Source: Pleurodeles waltl
Lineage: Eukaryota > Chordata > Amphibia > Caudata > Salamandridae
DNA: 64,000 nt
Direction: 5' to 3'
Assembly (NCBI RefSeq): GCF_031143425.1
Contig: NC_090450.1
Coordinates: forward strand, 222,033,442-222,097,441
Shown one piece after another: positions 50,773-61,658 of this stretch (its first letter is position 1; the number at the start of each line of letters is the position of its first letter). The notes beneath the pieces were generated by a model, which saw only the letters and a program-made list of their open reading frames with translations, was not told where the DNA came from and did not search any database. Both the position numbers and the translations under genes were made by a program.

Positions 50773-51364
50773 GAAAATATATCTGAAGGGGTTGCTTGAA
50801 ATGCCGCCGAACGTCTTCACAGGTTTTTGTACCACTCAGTAGGCGAACAGGTGCCTCACCAGAGCTCGTCAGCTCGTAGGCTCACGGGAGCCGTCAATTA
50901 AACACACAAAAAAAGGGAGCACACTGCCTCACACTCCAGCATAAAATAGCCCCAATGCACATTGGTAAATGCAGTCATTTGTTTTAAAAATAGAGAAACT
51001 TTTCAAAAAGTCTTTCACCAATGATGTTGGGGATATGTCCCATTGTATAGAAGTCAGCCTTCACTGTGGCCAAATCCTCCCCCTTGGCGAAAGCCATGTG
51101 GCTGCGCATGTGTTTTCATCATGGCAGACAACACTCTGGTCAGCATGTTAGAGAACATAGGCTGTGGCATCCCTGCTGCCATGGCCACTGTCACTTGGAA
51201 GGAGCCATGTGCCAAGAAATGGAGCACTGACAGGACTTGGACAAGAGGGGGATCCCAGTGGGGTGACGGATTGCTGAGATCAGGTCTGGCTCCAATTGGG
51301 CACACAGCTCTTGGATTGTGGCCCCATCAAGTCTGTAGGTGAGGATAATGTGCCTGTCCTCCAT

Positions 51365-51873
51365 TGTTGCAGGGTCACCACGGGTCTGTACACAGGGGTA
51401 TGTCTCCATCTCCTATTCATTCTCAGTGGTTGAACTCTAGGGTGAAAAAAGGGTGAGCAGCTGGTCATATTCAAATATATACTCAGAGTAAAATGCCTTG
51501 CACGTTGTGAGAAAAACAATATGTTAATGTGTAGTCCCATCAATGTGCCTATGTCTGCTGTGACGCAGTTAGGTGCCATGGCCCTGAAATGGCAGCCACC
51601 TGACCGGTGTGGAGGGAAAAGTGGAAATGAGGTAATTCCGCTGACGTTGTGTGCCATTGCGAAGGTGTTCGAGGACCGCCATGCGGCTCCTCTTTGGTTA
51701 TCATTGGGCCCTATGGGTTCCAGCAGCCAATGGTGATGTACGCCGGCAGTAACGGTACGCACTGCCACGGACGTTACTGCCATTTTCTATCTGTTCACTC
51801 ACTTGCTACCTGACCTTCAACAGGAGAGGACCTACACTGCAAGTGCTGCTGTGACCTGTGCCTGGAAGCGACC
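51365..51873. promoter_or_regulatory. H2 intergenic region between divergent genes
   Basis: About 0.5 kb between the minus-strand transposase start and the plus-strand start of gene 2, the counterpart of 40764-41475 in H1. The half nearest gene 2 contains several acgt-centred words (ctgacgttgtg near 51640, ggacgttactg near 51770). Shared bidirectional promoter function is inferred from the conserved head-to-head layout. Confidence 0.45.
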
Positions 51874-54557
51874 ATGGCTCGAGTGTCTGGGGAAAGGGCC
51901 CCAGCCTTCACTTCGGAGGAGTTGGAGAGACTAGTGGATGGGGTCCTACCCCAGTACCGTTTACTTTATGGTCCTCCAGACCAACAGGTGAGTACACTGT
52001 GAGCATGATGCATGGGGTATGAATGCATGGAGTACTGTGTGTGTGTAAGACTTGTGTAAGGGGAGGGTGGCTTAGGGGTTCTGGGCAGAGTGCTGCATGT
52101 ATGGTGGTCAATGTCTTTGCATAAGGGGATGGGAGGGATATGGTGGGCCATGAGTGTAACAGGCCGGACGGTATGGCTGCTACCTTTTTCTATGTATCTT
52201 TCTCTGCTGGTCAATGCCCATCAGAAAAAGGGTATTTGACGTGCCATCGCCAAGGACGTGTGGACCCTGGGGGTCTTTGACAGGCGGAGCACCCACTGTC
52301 GCAAAAGGTTGGAGGACCTGCGCAGCTGGGCAAGGAAGATGGCAGAGGCCCAGCTGGGGATGGCCTGCTAACGAGGAAGGGGTGCCTATCGAACCCTGAC
52401 CCACCTGATGTTCCACATACTGGCAGTGGACTATCCAGAGCTGGGTGGGCGCTTGAAGGCATCACAGCAGCCACAAGGGGGTGAGTACAGTTTCAAAATC
52501 CGAAGATTGCGGTTGGTGGGGTGTTATCTGGGTGGGGGATGTGGGCCTATGGGTGCCCCTAGGCCAGGATGAACATGGCAGGGTAGGTTCCTTGTTAGCC
52601 CCAAATATGCTAGTGGGCATCTACTACTGGGCAGGGTCCTGTGGGTTTCAGGTGTGCTGCTATTGGTTTTAGGCATTGTACTCCATGGGCTGGTGACCAG
52701 CATTGTAACTGGTAGTGCATAGGGCATAGGGCTGTTCCCTGTGTGTTTTGTACGCCAACTGTGGTGTTGTTGCTGCCATTGACCAAGTGTATCCTCTGTC
52801 TCTCTCCCCCCCCCTTTTTGTTTTGTCACCCTGTCCTTGTGTGCAGTAGCATCATCTGGCAGAGGAGCAGAGGCACCGGCAACAGATGGAGCTGCATCCC
52901 ACGTGGCCCATGAGGCCGAATCCACAGACGGTGAGGGCACCAGTGGGACGGAGGGTGAAGAGAGGAGCACGGCAGAGACTTGAGGGGACAGTTCTGATAG
53001 TGACACCTCCTCCGATGGAAGCTCCCTGGTGGTGGTGGACAGCACTGTCGCCACCCCGACTACAGGTACAGCCACCACCCCAGTACCAGCACTGCCCTGC
53101 CAGCAGTCCCTCAGCGTGTTTCCCGTGCCCGCTCACCCATGAGGGTGGCTATCTCCTTCGCCCCAGGCACCTCAGGCCCTGCCCCAGTCAGCCCTGCTGA
53201 CCTCATTGAGGAATCTATTGACCTCCTGCAATCCATCTCTGTTGGGCAGTCAACCATAGTGAATGCCATCCAGGGTCTAGCAGGGCATTTGCAGCAAACA
53301 AATGCATTCCTGGAGGGCATTAATTCTGGAGTGGTGGCCCAACAGAGATCATTCCAGGCTCTGGCCTCCTCCCTGATGGCAGCCATTGTTCCTGTCTCTA
53401 GCCTCCCCTGTCCAACTTCCACTACCCAGTCCCTTCCCCTCAACCCCAGCCTAGCCCAAGAACATCATCAGACCAGCAGGCACCCAAATCAACACACAGA
53501 AGTGGCTCAGGCAAACACAAGCACCACACTTCATCCCACAGGCACTCACACAAGCACCATCCAGATGCAGACAGACCAACATCCACTGCCTCCACTGTGT
53601 CCCCCTCCTCCTCGTTGTCCACCTCCCTCCCGGTAACGTCTCCACTCACACCTGCGTGCACAACATCCTCATCCACTACCCCCATCACCATCATGCCTAT
53701 CACTACAAGCCCCTCACTGGCAGTCATCACCCCCACATCCATGCACACGTCCCATGTGTCCTCTCCCACTGTGTCTGTGCCCCCTCCTCCCAAAGTACAC
53801 AAACACAAGCACTCAGACAGACAACAGCCATCCACCTCACAACAGCATCCAGCCCATGCACCTGCACCCAAACACAGCAGACAGACACCTCCTCCCACCA
53901 CTCCCTCTTCCTCCACTCCCAAACCTTCACCCTCTTCCAGCCCCAGTGTCCCTAAAACCTTTTCCTCGCCATCCTTGAACTATTTCCTGCCCCTGCCCCT
54001 CGTCCTTCACTTCGGGCTAGGGTGGTCAGGACCCAGGCTTGCACCTCAGCCACCCAGTCCACAGTCACTGTAGTTTCTGCAGCCACTGCAGTTGTGAGAG
54101 GCTCCAAGAGACACCCGTCAGCACAGCCAGTGTGCCTGCACCAGCTGCCAAGGGCACAAAGAGACCACCAGCTGACAAAGCCAAAAAGGGAGCACAAGCT
54201 GGCAAAGGCAAGGAGGCACCACCAGCTAGCAAAGGCAAGGAGGCACCACCAGCTAGCAAACCCAAAAAGGGAGCACCAGCTGGCAAAGGCAAGGAGATTC
54301 CACCAGCTGGCAAAGGCAAGGAGGCACCACCAGCTGACAAAGACAAGAAGGGACCACCATCTGCCAAGGGCAATGACAAAGGCACAGATGCCGTAGGCAG
54401 GATGGATATGGAGGCTGGTGCTGGAGCAGCATCTGAGCAAACCATGCCACTTCAGCCATCCGAGGCAGAACCTTTGCCAGCATCCCACATGCACCGCCAC
54501 CTGCACCGCCACCAGCACCACTGCCAGCAGCAGCAGCCCCAGTGGGCAGCCGTCTGA
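51874..54557 (+). pseudogene. H2 Myb/SANT-like gene 2 (broken)
   Basis: Exon 1 (51874-51987) starts MARVSGERAPAFTSEELERL, is exactly 38 codons and ends at cag|gtgagt. Exon 2 (from about 52210) has 'RAIAKDVWTLGVFDRRSTHC' followed by 'RKRLEDLR', completing a Myb/SANT helix-turn-helix. A TGA stands where H1 keeps Trp (52237-52239), and a TAA follows at about 52369. Exon 3 from about 52850 encodes a Gly/Thr/Asp/Ser-rich acidic stretch with a TGA near 52980, then in another frame (53139-53636) 'SIDLLQSISVGQSTIVNAIQ' and 'LQQTNAFLEGI', the helical segment shared with H1. Pro/Ser/Thr-rich sequence and a lysine-rich repeat tail follow with further frame changes. It is the tSNARE1/NAIF1-like class of Harbinger accessory protein, now non-functional. 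Confidence 0.75.
54160..54385 (+). repeat. in-frame lysine/proline/alanine minisatellite in gene 2
   Basis: A unit of about 30 bases encoding variants of GKGKEAPPAS repeats roughly seven times in the frame that is open from 54039 to 54557 (SKGKEAPPA, SKPKKGAPA, GKGKEIPPA, DKDKKGPPS). The tail resembles the lysine-rich C-terminus of linker histones and could contact DNA non-specifically (inference). Antisense frames of more than 120 codons across it are shadows. Confidence 0.75.
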
Positions 54558-54745
54558 TGCTGCAGGGGAAGGACTGGAGCCTCCCCCCACTAGCGGCAGC
54601 ACCACCGGCAGGACCGCCACCTGCACCACCACCAGCACCGCCACCTGCACCGCCACCAGCACCACTGCCAGCAGCAGCCCCAGTGGGCAGCCGTCCAAGG
54701 CTGCAGGGGAAGGGCTGGAGCCTCCCCCCACCACTGGCAGCACCT
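54480..54745. repeat. duplicated CCA/GCA-rich segment
   Basis: The stretch 'ccagcagcagc..cagtgggcagccgtc' followed by 'gctgcaggggaagg' and 'ctggagcctcccccca' occurs twice, at about 54523-54600 and 54665-54735, separated by caccgccacctgcac simple repeat. It lies in or just after the gene 2 tail. Confidence 0.65.
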
Positions 54746-54889
54746 CCACCAGCCCACCACTGAGCAGTGGGCAGTGTGTAGTAATGCCTCCATGGGCTGT
54801 AGTGCAACCTGGCCCCTGTAAATCCTGTAGGTGTGACACCCAGGTGAGAGACGGTGACCTTGCACTTCCCAAGATCTGCATCACAGGGC

Positions 54890-55300
54890 ACAAACCCCCT
54901 CCAGAACCAGTGGAAGAAGGCATCCACTCACTCCCTCCTTGCCAGGATGAAGCACACTGGGCACAAAGCCCCCTCTCGAACCAGTGGAAGAAGGCATCCA
55001 CTCACCCTCTCCTTGGCAGGATGAAGCACACTTGGCACAAAGCCCCCTCCAGAACCAGTGGAAGAAGGCATCCACTGACCCCCTCCTTGCCAGGATGAAG
55101 TACACTGGACAAAAAGCCCACTCCAGAACCAATGGAAGAAGGCATCCACTCACCCCCTCCTTGGCAGGATGAAGCACACTTGGCACAAAGCCCCTTCCAG
55201 AACCAGTGGAAGAAGGCATCCACTGACCCCCTCCTTGCCAGCATGAAGCACACTGGGCACAAAGCCTCCTCCAGAACCAGTGGAGAAGCCATCCACTTGA
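54890..55300. repeat. 74-bp tandem array, six units
   Basis: The word tggaagaagg (or a close variant) occurs at 54911, 54985, 55059, 55133, 55207 and 55281: a strict 74-bp period. Because 74 is not divisible by three, successive units are read in different frames, and overlapping long frames appear on both strands. None needs to be a gene. Confidence 0.9.
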
Positions 55301-55500
55301 GAGACTGTAGCCTTACACTCCCCAGGACCAAGCATTGGTTAAACCACCCACTAGAGAGACTGTGGCTTTCTACTCCCCAGGACCAAGCAGTGGGCAGACC
55401 ACCCACTAGAAAGACTGTGGCTTTGCACTCCCAGGACCAAGCAGTGGGCAGACAACCCACTAGAGAGACTGTGGCTTTGCACTCCCCAGGACAGAGTGAT
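55301..55500. repeat. 55-bp tandem array, four units
   Basis: The segment gagactgtggctttgcactc followed by 'cccaggaccaagcagtgggcag' repeats with starts near 55301, 55356, 55411 and 55465. It directly follows the 74-bp array. Confidence 0.85.
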
Positions 55501-56344
55501 GGGCATCGGGCCCTCTCCAGGAGCAGTGGCGTTGTACCATCTTCCGGCTGAGGTGCCCCTGGTTCCCCTTCCCCCTGAGGTGCCTGTGTATTTTCGATCT
55601 GATGCCCCAGCAGTGTTCTCTCCTTATTGAGGCAGGAGTCAAATGGGTCCTTGGCCTATGTGATATGTCCCTGTGGCCCACGGACATTATGGACTGGGCA
55701 GTGTCCTTCCATTTGTATATATTGTAGATACTCTTATGTGCTTGGAGGGCGTATTTCTAGAACTTTATATTATTACACTGACTTTAATCACTTCCTTTTG
55801 TCCTTGCATTATTCCTGAGGGGTACGGGGTGGATATGTAATGTTGTTGCATCTGTTTGTGTGTATGTTGTTGGGGGTGGTGGTGTTGCGGGTTGCGTTTT
55901 GCATGTGTGTGTCACTCGCTTTTTCCTCCCCCCTCCCTTGTGTGCTAGGGGCAGAACTCACCGTGGTCGTCTTCGCCGCCGTTGGTATTCCTGTTGTAGG
56001 AGAAGATAAACCAGCATGGGTAACACCTGTAGTTCCAGTGTCCAGAGGTGAGTTGTTTCCCTTCTGTGTACTGTTTCCGCCGTGCTTTTGATGGTGTTTG
56101 TACCGCTCCGGAAAAGCTGGTGGATTGGTGTCTCGCAATACAGTGGGCAGAACCTTGTCTTCCACCTAGCTCTTGGCAGTTACCGCTGCAGTGCTTGTTG
56201 CTACCGCCGTGGCAGTCGGTATGTTAAAGTGGCTGACTGTGTTGGCGGTTTCCGCTGTAGTCATAATTCCATTTTTTTTACCGCCGGCCTGTTGGCGGTA
56301 TTACCGCCAATTTATCATCGACTGCCAGCGTTGTAATGAGGGCC
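55501..56344. other. H2 right-terminal region
   Basis: Non-coding tail of H2. From about 56150 it is dense in ccgcc/ggcgg words that can pair with similar words at the left end (46400-46640), extending the inverted-repeat character inward from the tips. Confidence 0.5.
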
Positions 56345-56589
56345 TATGTGTTGTAAAACCCCTTCACATGAGCCCTCAAAGGTTGAGCAGCACAGTGGGG
56401 TGGGCATGCAACACCAAAAAATGTAGGTGTTCCCATTTGCTAAATTGTGTGCTTAGCAGTCACTATTGTTAATGTTTTCCATTGCTCCCATTTTACCTAG
56501 TTTGGTAATATTTAGAATCAGCCTAAAGGTTGCCAGTAAGTGTATGATAAAAACTGAACTTAAAAACCTTAAATAACTTATTACACACA

Positions 56590-59500
56590 GATGTTCATCT
56601 CATGCAGTCCTGCTGGTTTCAAAGACAGTTCTGATCTTCAAATCCCATTAAACGAGAAGGGGGAGTAGGAGGGAGTTGCTTTACTGTTTTCCAGGGTCCT
56701 TAAAGCCAAAATTGAGTTGAAAATGACTGAATGTAAAAGGCGTATGTTAACTTATAGAATATGTTAGGAATCCTACTTTATCCTCACAGTTGTTTGCACC
56801 CCTAATGAGAAGCAAGAAGCATTTTTTATAGACATTATCTCGCTGGTCCTCTAGATCCCTGATGAGGCCATCCTGGTGAGAGGTGACTACATTCTGGTGC
56901 TAGATAATGACCTGGATCTATCTGATCTTCACTTGGACCACAAGGGAGGTCTTTCATCGGAAGGTCGCCAGTGGGTGGCTGACTGTAGATTAGGTGACGT
57001 CTGGAAAATTCGACACCCAGAGTATGAAACTACACTTATTACTCAGTGGTGCATATAACTTATGCCGTATTGACTATTTCTTGGTGACATCCTGCATTTC
57101 AGTCCCTAGTACAGAGCTCCTACATAGGCCCTAGATCCCTCTCAGACCATGCTCCACTGAGCTTAATGACAAAGGTGGACTTCAATCATATAAGGTCAAC
57201 TCGGTGGTGCCTGCGGGACAGCCTACTTCCGTCCCACTCAACAGTTGAGGCAATTCATAAAACAATTTTAGATTATTTTCTCACCAACAATATGGGACAA
57301 GTGGCCATAGACTCATTATGGGAAACTTTGAAATTAGTGGTGTGGGCGAACTGATCACCATCTCGCAGCCAAAAACCACATCAGGTGAGAGAAACTGCAC
57401 CAGCTTGAGCTGAACTTCTCCAATGACTTGATCGAGATAGAGTGGAGTATGCCTTAGTCCGCATCAAACATAAATTTTACCTTAGCAGTGATCACAGTGG
57501 ACGGATGCTTGCCCACCGCTTAAGGGCTAAGATTCACTCTGGTAATGTCCCCACAATTTGTCCTACTCCATTCTCTGGGGCCCATTCAGACTCAGAGAAG
57601 GCATCAGCATTTTGACACTTTTATCGTGCCCTCTATGCAGATAAAGAGTCAACTCCTATTGATCCATCTGACTACTTGGTCGAATGTCCGCCTACGCCCC
57701 TCCCTAGCCGTGCGGCTACCTCTCTCAATAAACCCATTAGATTTGAAGAGGTGATCTCCGCTTTTGACCGCCTAAAGCTGTTGAAGTCACTGGGGCCTTA
57801 TGGCTTTTCAGCATTGTTCTACAAATCTTTCTGTCAGGAACTAGACCCGGTACTCACCTGTTTATTTAATAACTTCACCTTATCAGGCTCCCTCGGACTC
57901 CATGTTGGAGGTGTCCACTTCGGTCATTCCTAAGCCGGGTACAGACCCTACTCTATGTAGCTCATAACGACCCATTTCCCTTTTAAATGTAGATTTCAAA
58001 TTATACACAAGCATATTGACCAGCCGCCTTAGCCTCTTCATGCAGGGCTTGATAGACCCGGACCAAGCAGACTTTATCCCCACACGCCAAAATGGAGACA
58101 ACACACAGCACATTTTCTGCATTCTGAACAAGGCCTCCAGATCACAAAAAGAAGTCCTTCTTCTTTGAGCTGACACGGAAAAGGCATTCAACTGAGTCAG
58201 CAGTCCCTCTCTTTTTAAGGCGCTGAATCACTTTGGCTTAGAGACAGATTTATCAAAATGATTAAGAGTATGTATAGCACCCCAAGGGCTGCGGTTTCGT
58301 CAATGGTGTACTTTTCTAACCCTTTCCTATATGTCAAGGCACACGCCAAGGGTGCCTCTTCTGCCCACTCCATTTTGCCTTGTACATGGAGGCCTTCGCT
58401 CAACACCTCCATGCATGTCCTGACATCACTGGCATCCAGTTTGGAGGGAAGTGCCATATTGTTAGTTTGTATGTGGATGATGTGATTTTTTCTGTCGAGA
58501 ACCCCCAACTTACTCTCCCGCTTTAATCACAGAGCTCCAGACATGCGGGTCTCTTGGCGGCTTTAAGATCAATACACATAAAACTCAAATATTAAACCTT
58601 ACAGTTGCACCACAATTTACTTCGCACCCAAATCCCTTTTGAATAGGCACCTAACAGCATTCCTTACCTGGGAATTAAACTGGCAACCTCTATAGCTAAA
58701 ACTGTCCTGCTCAATTATGCTGCTTAGTAAATCAAATCCGAACTGATACTTCCAACTGGGAATGTCTGGGTCTCTCCTGGCTTGGCAGAGTGGCAGCCAT
58801 TAAGATGTTAACTCTTCCACAATCAATGTCATTGACTCCATCAAACACACTCTCCGGTCTATGCAACCTGACATTAACAAGTTTATATCGGGGAAAGAAA
58901 CCTGGTCTATCCAGATCTCAATTCACTGACCCACTTGGGAGGGAGGTCTTGAAGTCCCCTCTTTACTCTGATATTATCAGGCCTCAAATCTCCACTTCTT
59001 AGTGGAATGGGGCAGACCTCTCACTGTGAAGCACTGGTTCTTTATGGATTATGCGGTGGCAGGCTCACATATTTGGAAGGAACTCTGGCTCCCTCGCCAA
59101 CACATAGCCTGGAGTCTTACTCCTCCCCAGTCAAAGGATCGGTCTTTAGAGTCTAGGATTCAGTGGCTACCAAAGCTACATTTACTTCTTTCCCATCCCT
59201 GATGGCACCAAGTTTAGGTAATCCGGATTTGTCTTCGGGATTACAACCTGAAAGGTTTAAGCAATGGCAATCCTGAGGCTGAAAAACGTCAGGGTGCATG
59301 TTCAATAATCAGGAGATTATCTCCTTTGAACAATTGAAACAAGACTGTGATCTGGCGGAGGAGGCGTATTGTCTCGCCTTCCTGCATGTTCCTCATTGGG
59401 TTCCACAACCCTCAGTGAGACCACATGTTAAAAAACTCTTGACATCTTTTGAAACATGGCTTCTACGCAAGTTCAAAGCTACAGCATCTCGTCACTGATT

Positions 59501-60250
59501 TGTATGCTCAACTAGGTCAAAACAAAGCCAAATCTTGGTCAGCAGGCCAGAAGTGGTGGGAAGCAGAAATGGGTAGGGCACTATCCGATGTCGGTTGTAC
59601 TGATATTTTTTATCGAGCTCACTACACTGCCCTCAACGTGTCTAGTCCTGAAACGATGTATTAAATTGTATCTTACTGGTATTGTACTCATGTCAGCCTT
59701 GGTTCTAAAGAGTGCTGGAGAGTTTGTGGTTGAACAGGGATGCTTCTCTATCTATTAAGGCATTGCCTGAAACTCAACTGTTTCTGGGATCAGGTCTCTA
59801 ATGACTTTCATCGAGCCTTTACAACTTCAATCAGGTGCTTCCCAGTATATACAATTCTCGGAGTGCCGAGCACCCAGACATTCCCTCTCTGCTCCCAATG
59901 CGGAAAGCATATGACGCTCCCTCTAAGTCATCTTTGCTCTAAGAAGAACAGATAAACCTCCACAATAAATCATTTGGCTGACATACTATTGGGCATCCTT
60001 GGATAGGAGAGGTTATCACGTGCGCTTGATAGGAAAGCTGACTCCTATGTCATGGCGTGGGCCCCCTTCATACGCATCCTTTCCTCAGAATTTAACAAAT
60101 CAACGTGCCCGACTTACCTCGAAGTGCTACGACTGCTGCCTACCCCAGAGCCCTCAGCAGTCATTGCCTCCCGCTAGAAGTCTGGACCCACAGGTTCTAC
60201 CTTTTCTGCTCAAAGAACTTACAATGTCCCATTCTTGATCACTAACTTCC
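56590..60250 (+). pseudogene. L1-type LINE ORF2 remnant
   Basis: The copy runs in the plus direction and is 5'-truncated within the endonuclease. Visible parts in order: 'GVALLF', then 'APNEKQEAFFIDII' with 'AILVRGDY' (AP endonuclease, about 56660-56960); 'RIDYFLV' and 'SDHAPLSLM' (57060-57170); a linker; 'LNKPIRFEEVISAFDRLKLL' at about 57720-57790; 'VIPKPGTDP', 'ISLLNVDFKLYTSIL', 'QADFIP' (57920-58080); 'LYVDDVIF' with YVDD at 58470-58481 (reverse transcriptase); and a C-terminal Cys/His region with 'LKLNCFWDQV' at about 59700-59800. Many stops and frameshifts separate them. The series identifies the L1 clade, although the YVDD box differs from the more usual YADD. ORF1 and the 5' end are absent. 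Confidence 0.88.
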
Positions 60251-61635
60251 AATATTTCAGGGGTGAGGATTTGTTTATATGGGTTGAAATGTTCTAAAAA
60301 TACTATTTTGCCTCATTTACGCTGTTGACCTCAGGGTTATAGGCATAAAGGAGTGTATGCCTGACGAGCAAGAACGCTGCCTGCCGTGATGGGCTGTAGG
60401 CTAATAGATGTGTATCACAGGTTACTCTGGGGCTTGAATAAATAGAAATGATTCATAAAACACTGAATAATAGCCCTTGTGAGCAAGTATTACTATGTTG
60501 CCACCATAGTTATACTTGCTTGGCATGTCCCCTAAACTGCAAATGTGTGAGATCTTTGAAGTAAGCTTGAAAGAATAAATGAGCACCATAACATATTGCC
60601 AGGACATACCCGCACCACAGTTTTCATTCATGCATCTTTATGATTTTATTGAATTTTCATGGATAGATAGATGTACTTCAAAGGCTGTAACCACCTTGTA
60701 TGAGATTGTAGCTGGTCAAACACTGCTTGGCCCCAAGTTCCGCCTTTAATCTAACATTGTTACAATAAAGTTTGGTGAAAATACATACCTTCCTACACAT
60801 CCCAATGATGAAAAATGTATTCCAAATATTTTTCAAATCACAAATTTGGAAATTCCCTTTCGACATGTATAGTCTCACCCTTAAAGTTGTTTATCATGGG
60901 TGGGTGAAGTGTTCTCAGGCTATTGCTGTTCCCAGAGTCTCGCTGGCTGTAAACTCACACGGGACCTTGCCAAAATGCCATGAGTGTCAGAAGTAACAAT
61001 AGGCACTTATTCTCCGCAGTTACATAATTCAGAGTTGTATTATTCAAGTTATAGATTTACAAATGAATTTAAGGTCAATAAAACAACAAGATTGAGGTAG
61101 AAGGGTTGCAGGAGGTGTGATTCTAACCTTGCATTACATGGTGAAACGTGCTACTATACTTTTAGCTTGAAAAAGTTAGTAAATTACCGTCTCGTTGAGA
61201 TTAAAAACTAACACTTCCCAGACACACTGATGTGAAGCACTGCATTTGTGTTTCAAGCACGTGTTTCAGGCTGCGCAGAATGGAGCATTGGATGCCTTCC
61301 AACTCACTCCTAGTATGGTATTTATTGTTAAACAGACACACAGCAACAGCCCCTCTCAGATCTGCGTTATGTGCAAACAAATGATCATTAAAGTGATATT
61401 CCTATCTCTATATAATTCGCAGTAAATGTTACAAGCAGACATGCAGCTGCTGCCTACCTATTATTTACATTATCAATTTGCTTGAACACCCTGCTTAGAG
61501 TTTGAACATCATAATCTAAGCCCCCCCGGGCAAAGGTTGAGCTTGCATTTTGCAATAAAATGGACACAGGGCAATCAGGTAGTGCTCAATAGACTGGCCT
61601 GTAAATTCAGTTTTTGCAACAATTTTGTGGCTGTT
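60251..61635. other. stretch without recognised feature
   Basis: AT-rich DNA after the LINE, with a few frames of under 80 codons and no family similarity. It ends where the truncated gypsy element begins. Confidence 0.4.
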
Positions 61636-61658
61636 TTTAACGGGTGTCACCCTGTGGT

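Larger units (their letters stand above)
49637..51015 (-). repeat. tandem 317-bp ribozyme-bearing array inserted in the H2 transposase
   Basis: The unit start 'gggagcacactgcctcac' (or a variant) falls at about 49651, 49968, 50285, 50598 and 50915, giving steps of 317, 317, 313 and 317 bp. There are four full units and about 100 bp of a fifth. The copies differ at only a few positions. The host word caccaatgat stands at both edges (49627-49636 and 51016-51025), so the array entered as one piece with a 6-10 bp target duplication; the first four bases may be chance. Four units contain a hammerhead-like motif on the minus strand. Size, tandem form and ribozyme recall newt satellite 2, retrozymes and the terminal repeats of Penelope-like elements; no protein is encoded. 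Confidence 0.88.
48914..51364 (-). pseudogene. H2 HARBI1-type transposase, split by an insertion
   Basis: The start is the Met of 'MEDRHIILTYRLDG' at 51364 (an in-frame upstream Met lies at 51409). The N-terminal part continues through a frame break into 'VLSVLHFLAHGSFQVTVAMAAG' and then 'DLATVKADFYTMGHIPNII'. There a 1379-bp insertion interrupts the gene. Beyond it the frame resumes with 'GAIDGTHIAF', holding the first catalytic Asp, and 'RVWLIG', then a short intron with GT/AG limits (about 49315-49417), 'GDSGYPNLS' (second Asp) followed by TAG where related enzymes have Trp. The open C-terminal part has 'GRTRRIIERTFGLLKARFR' (catalytic Glu) and 'IIVACCMLHN', with an acidic tail ending at 48914. 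It is a DDE_Tnp_4 nuclease relative, disabled several times over. Confidence 0.88.
46378..56344 (+). mobile_element. PIF/Harbinger element H2, about 10 kb
   Basis: The left end ggccctcattataac and the complemented right end ggccctcattacaac are inverted repeats, each followed inward by a GGC-rich segment (ttggcag, ctggcag). TAT abuts both sides (46375-46377 and 56345-56347). The gene order equals that of H1: Myb/SANT gene 1 (plus), transposase (minus), Myb/SANT gene 2 (plus). H2 differs by a 1.4 kb tandem-repeat insertion in the transposase and by several minisatellites downstream of gene 2. TAT is a 3-bp duplication but not a strict TWA word; the ends can also be aligned as gccctc with a 5-bp ctatg on each side. 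Confidence 0.87.

Noticed and set aside
49637..51015. CRISPR-like or satellite array
   Set aside because: The units are 317 bp with no spacers, are flanked by a target duplication and sit in an animal transposon; not a CRISPR. It is also not a simple in-place satellite, because it is bounded by duplicated host sequence.
52524..53078. 184-codon minus-strand frame
   Set aside because: Antisense to exon 3 of the H2 gene 2 remnant; no recognisable family.
53952..55001. 349-codon minus-strand frame
   Set aside because: It is antisense to the lysine-rich and 74-bp repeats of H2; the apparent repeats in its translation mirror the tandem DNA.
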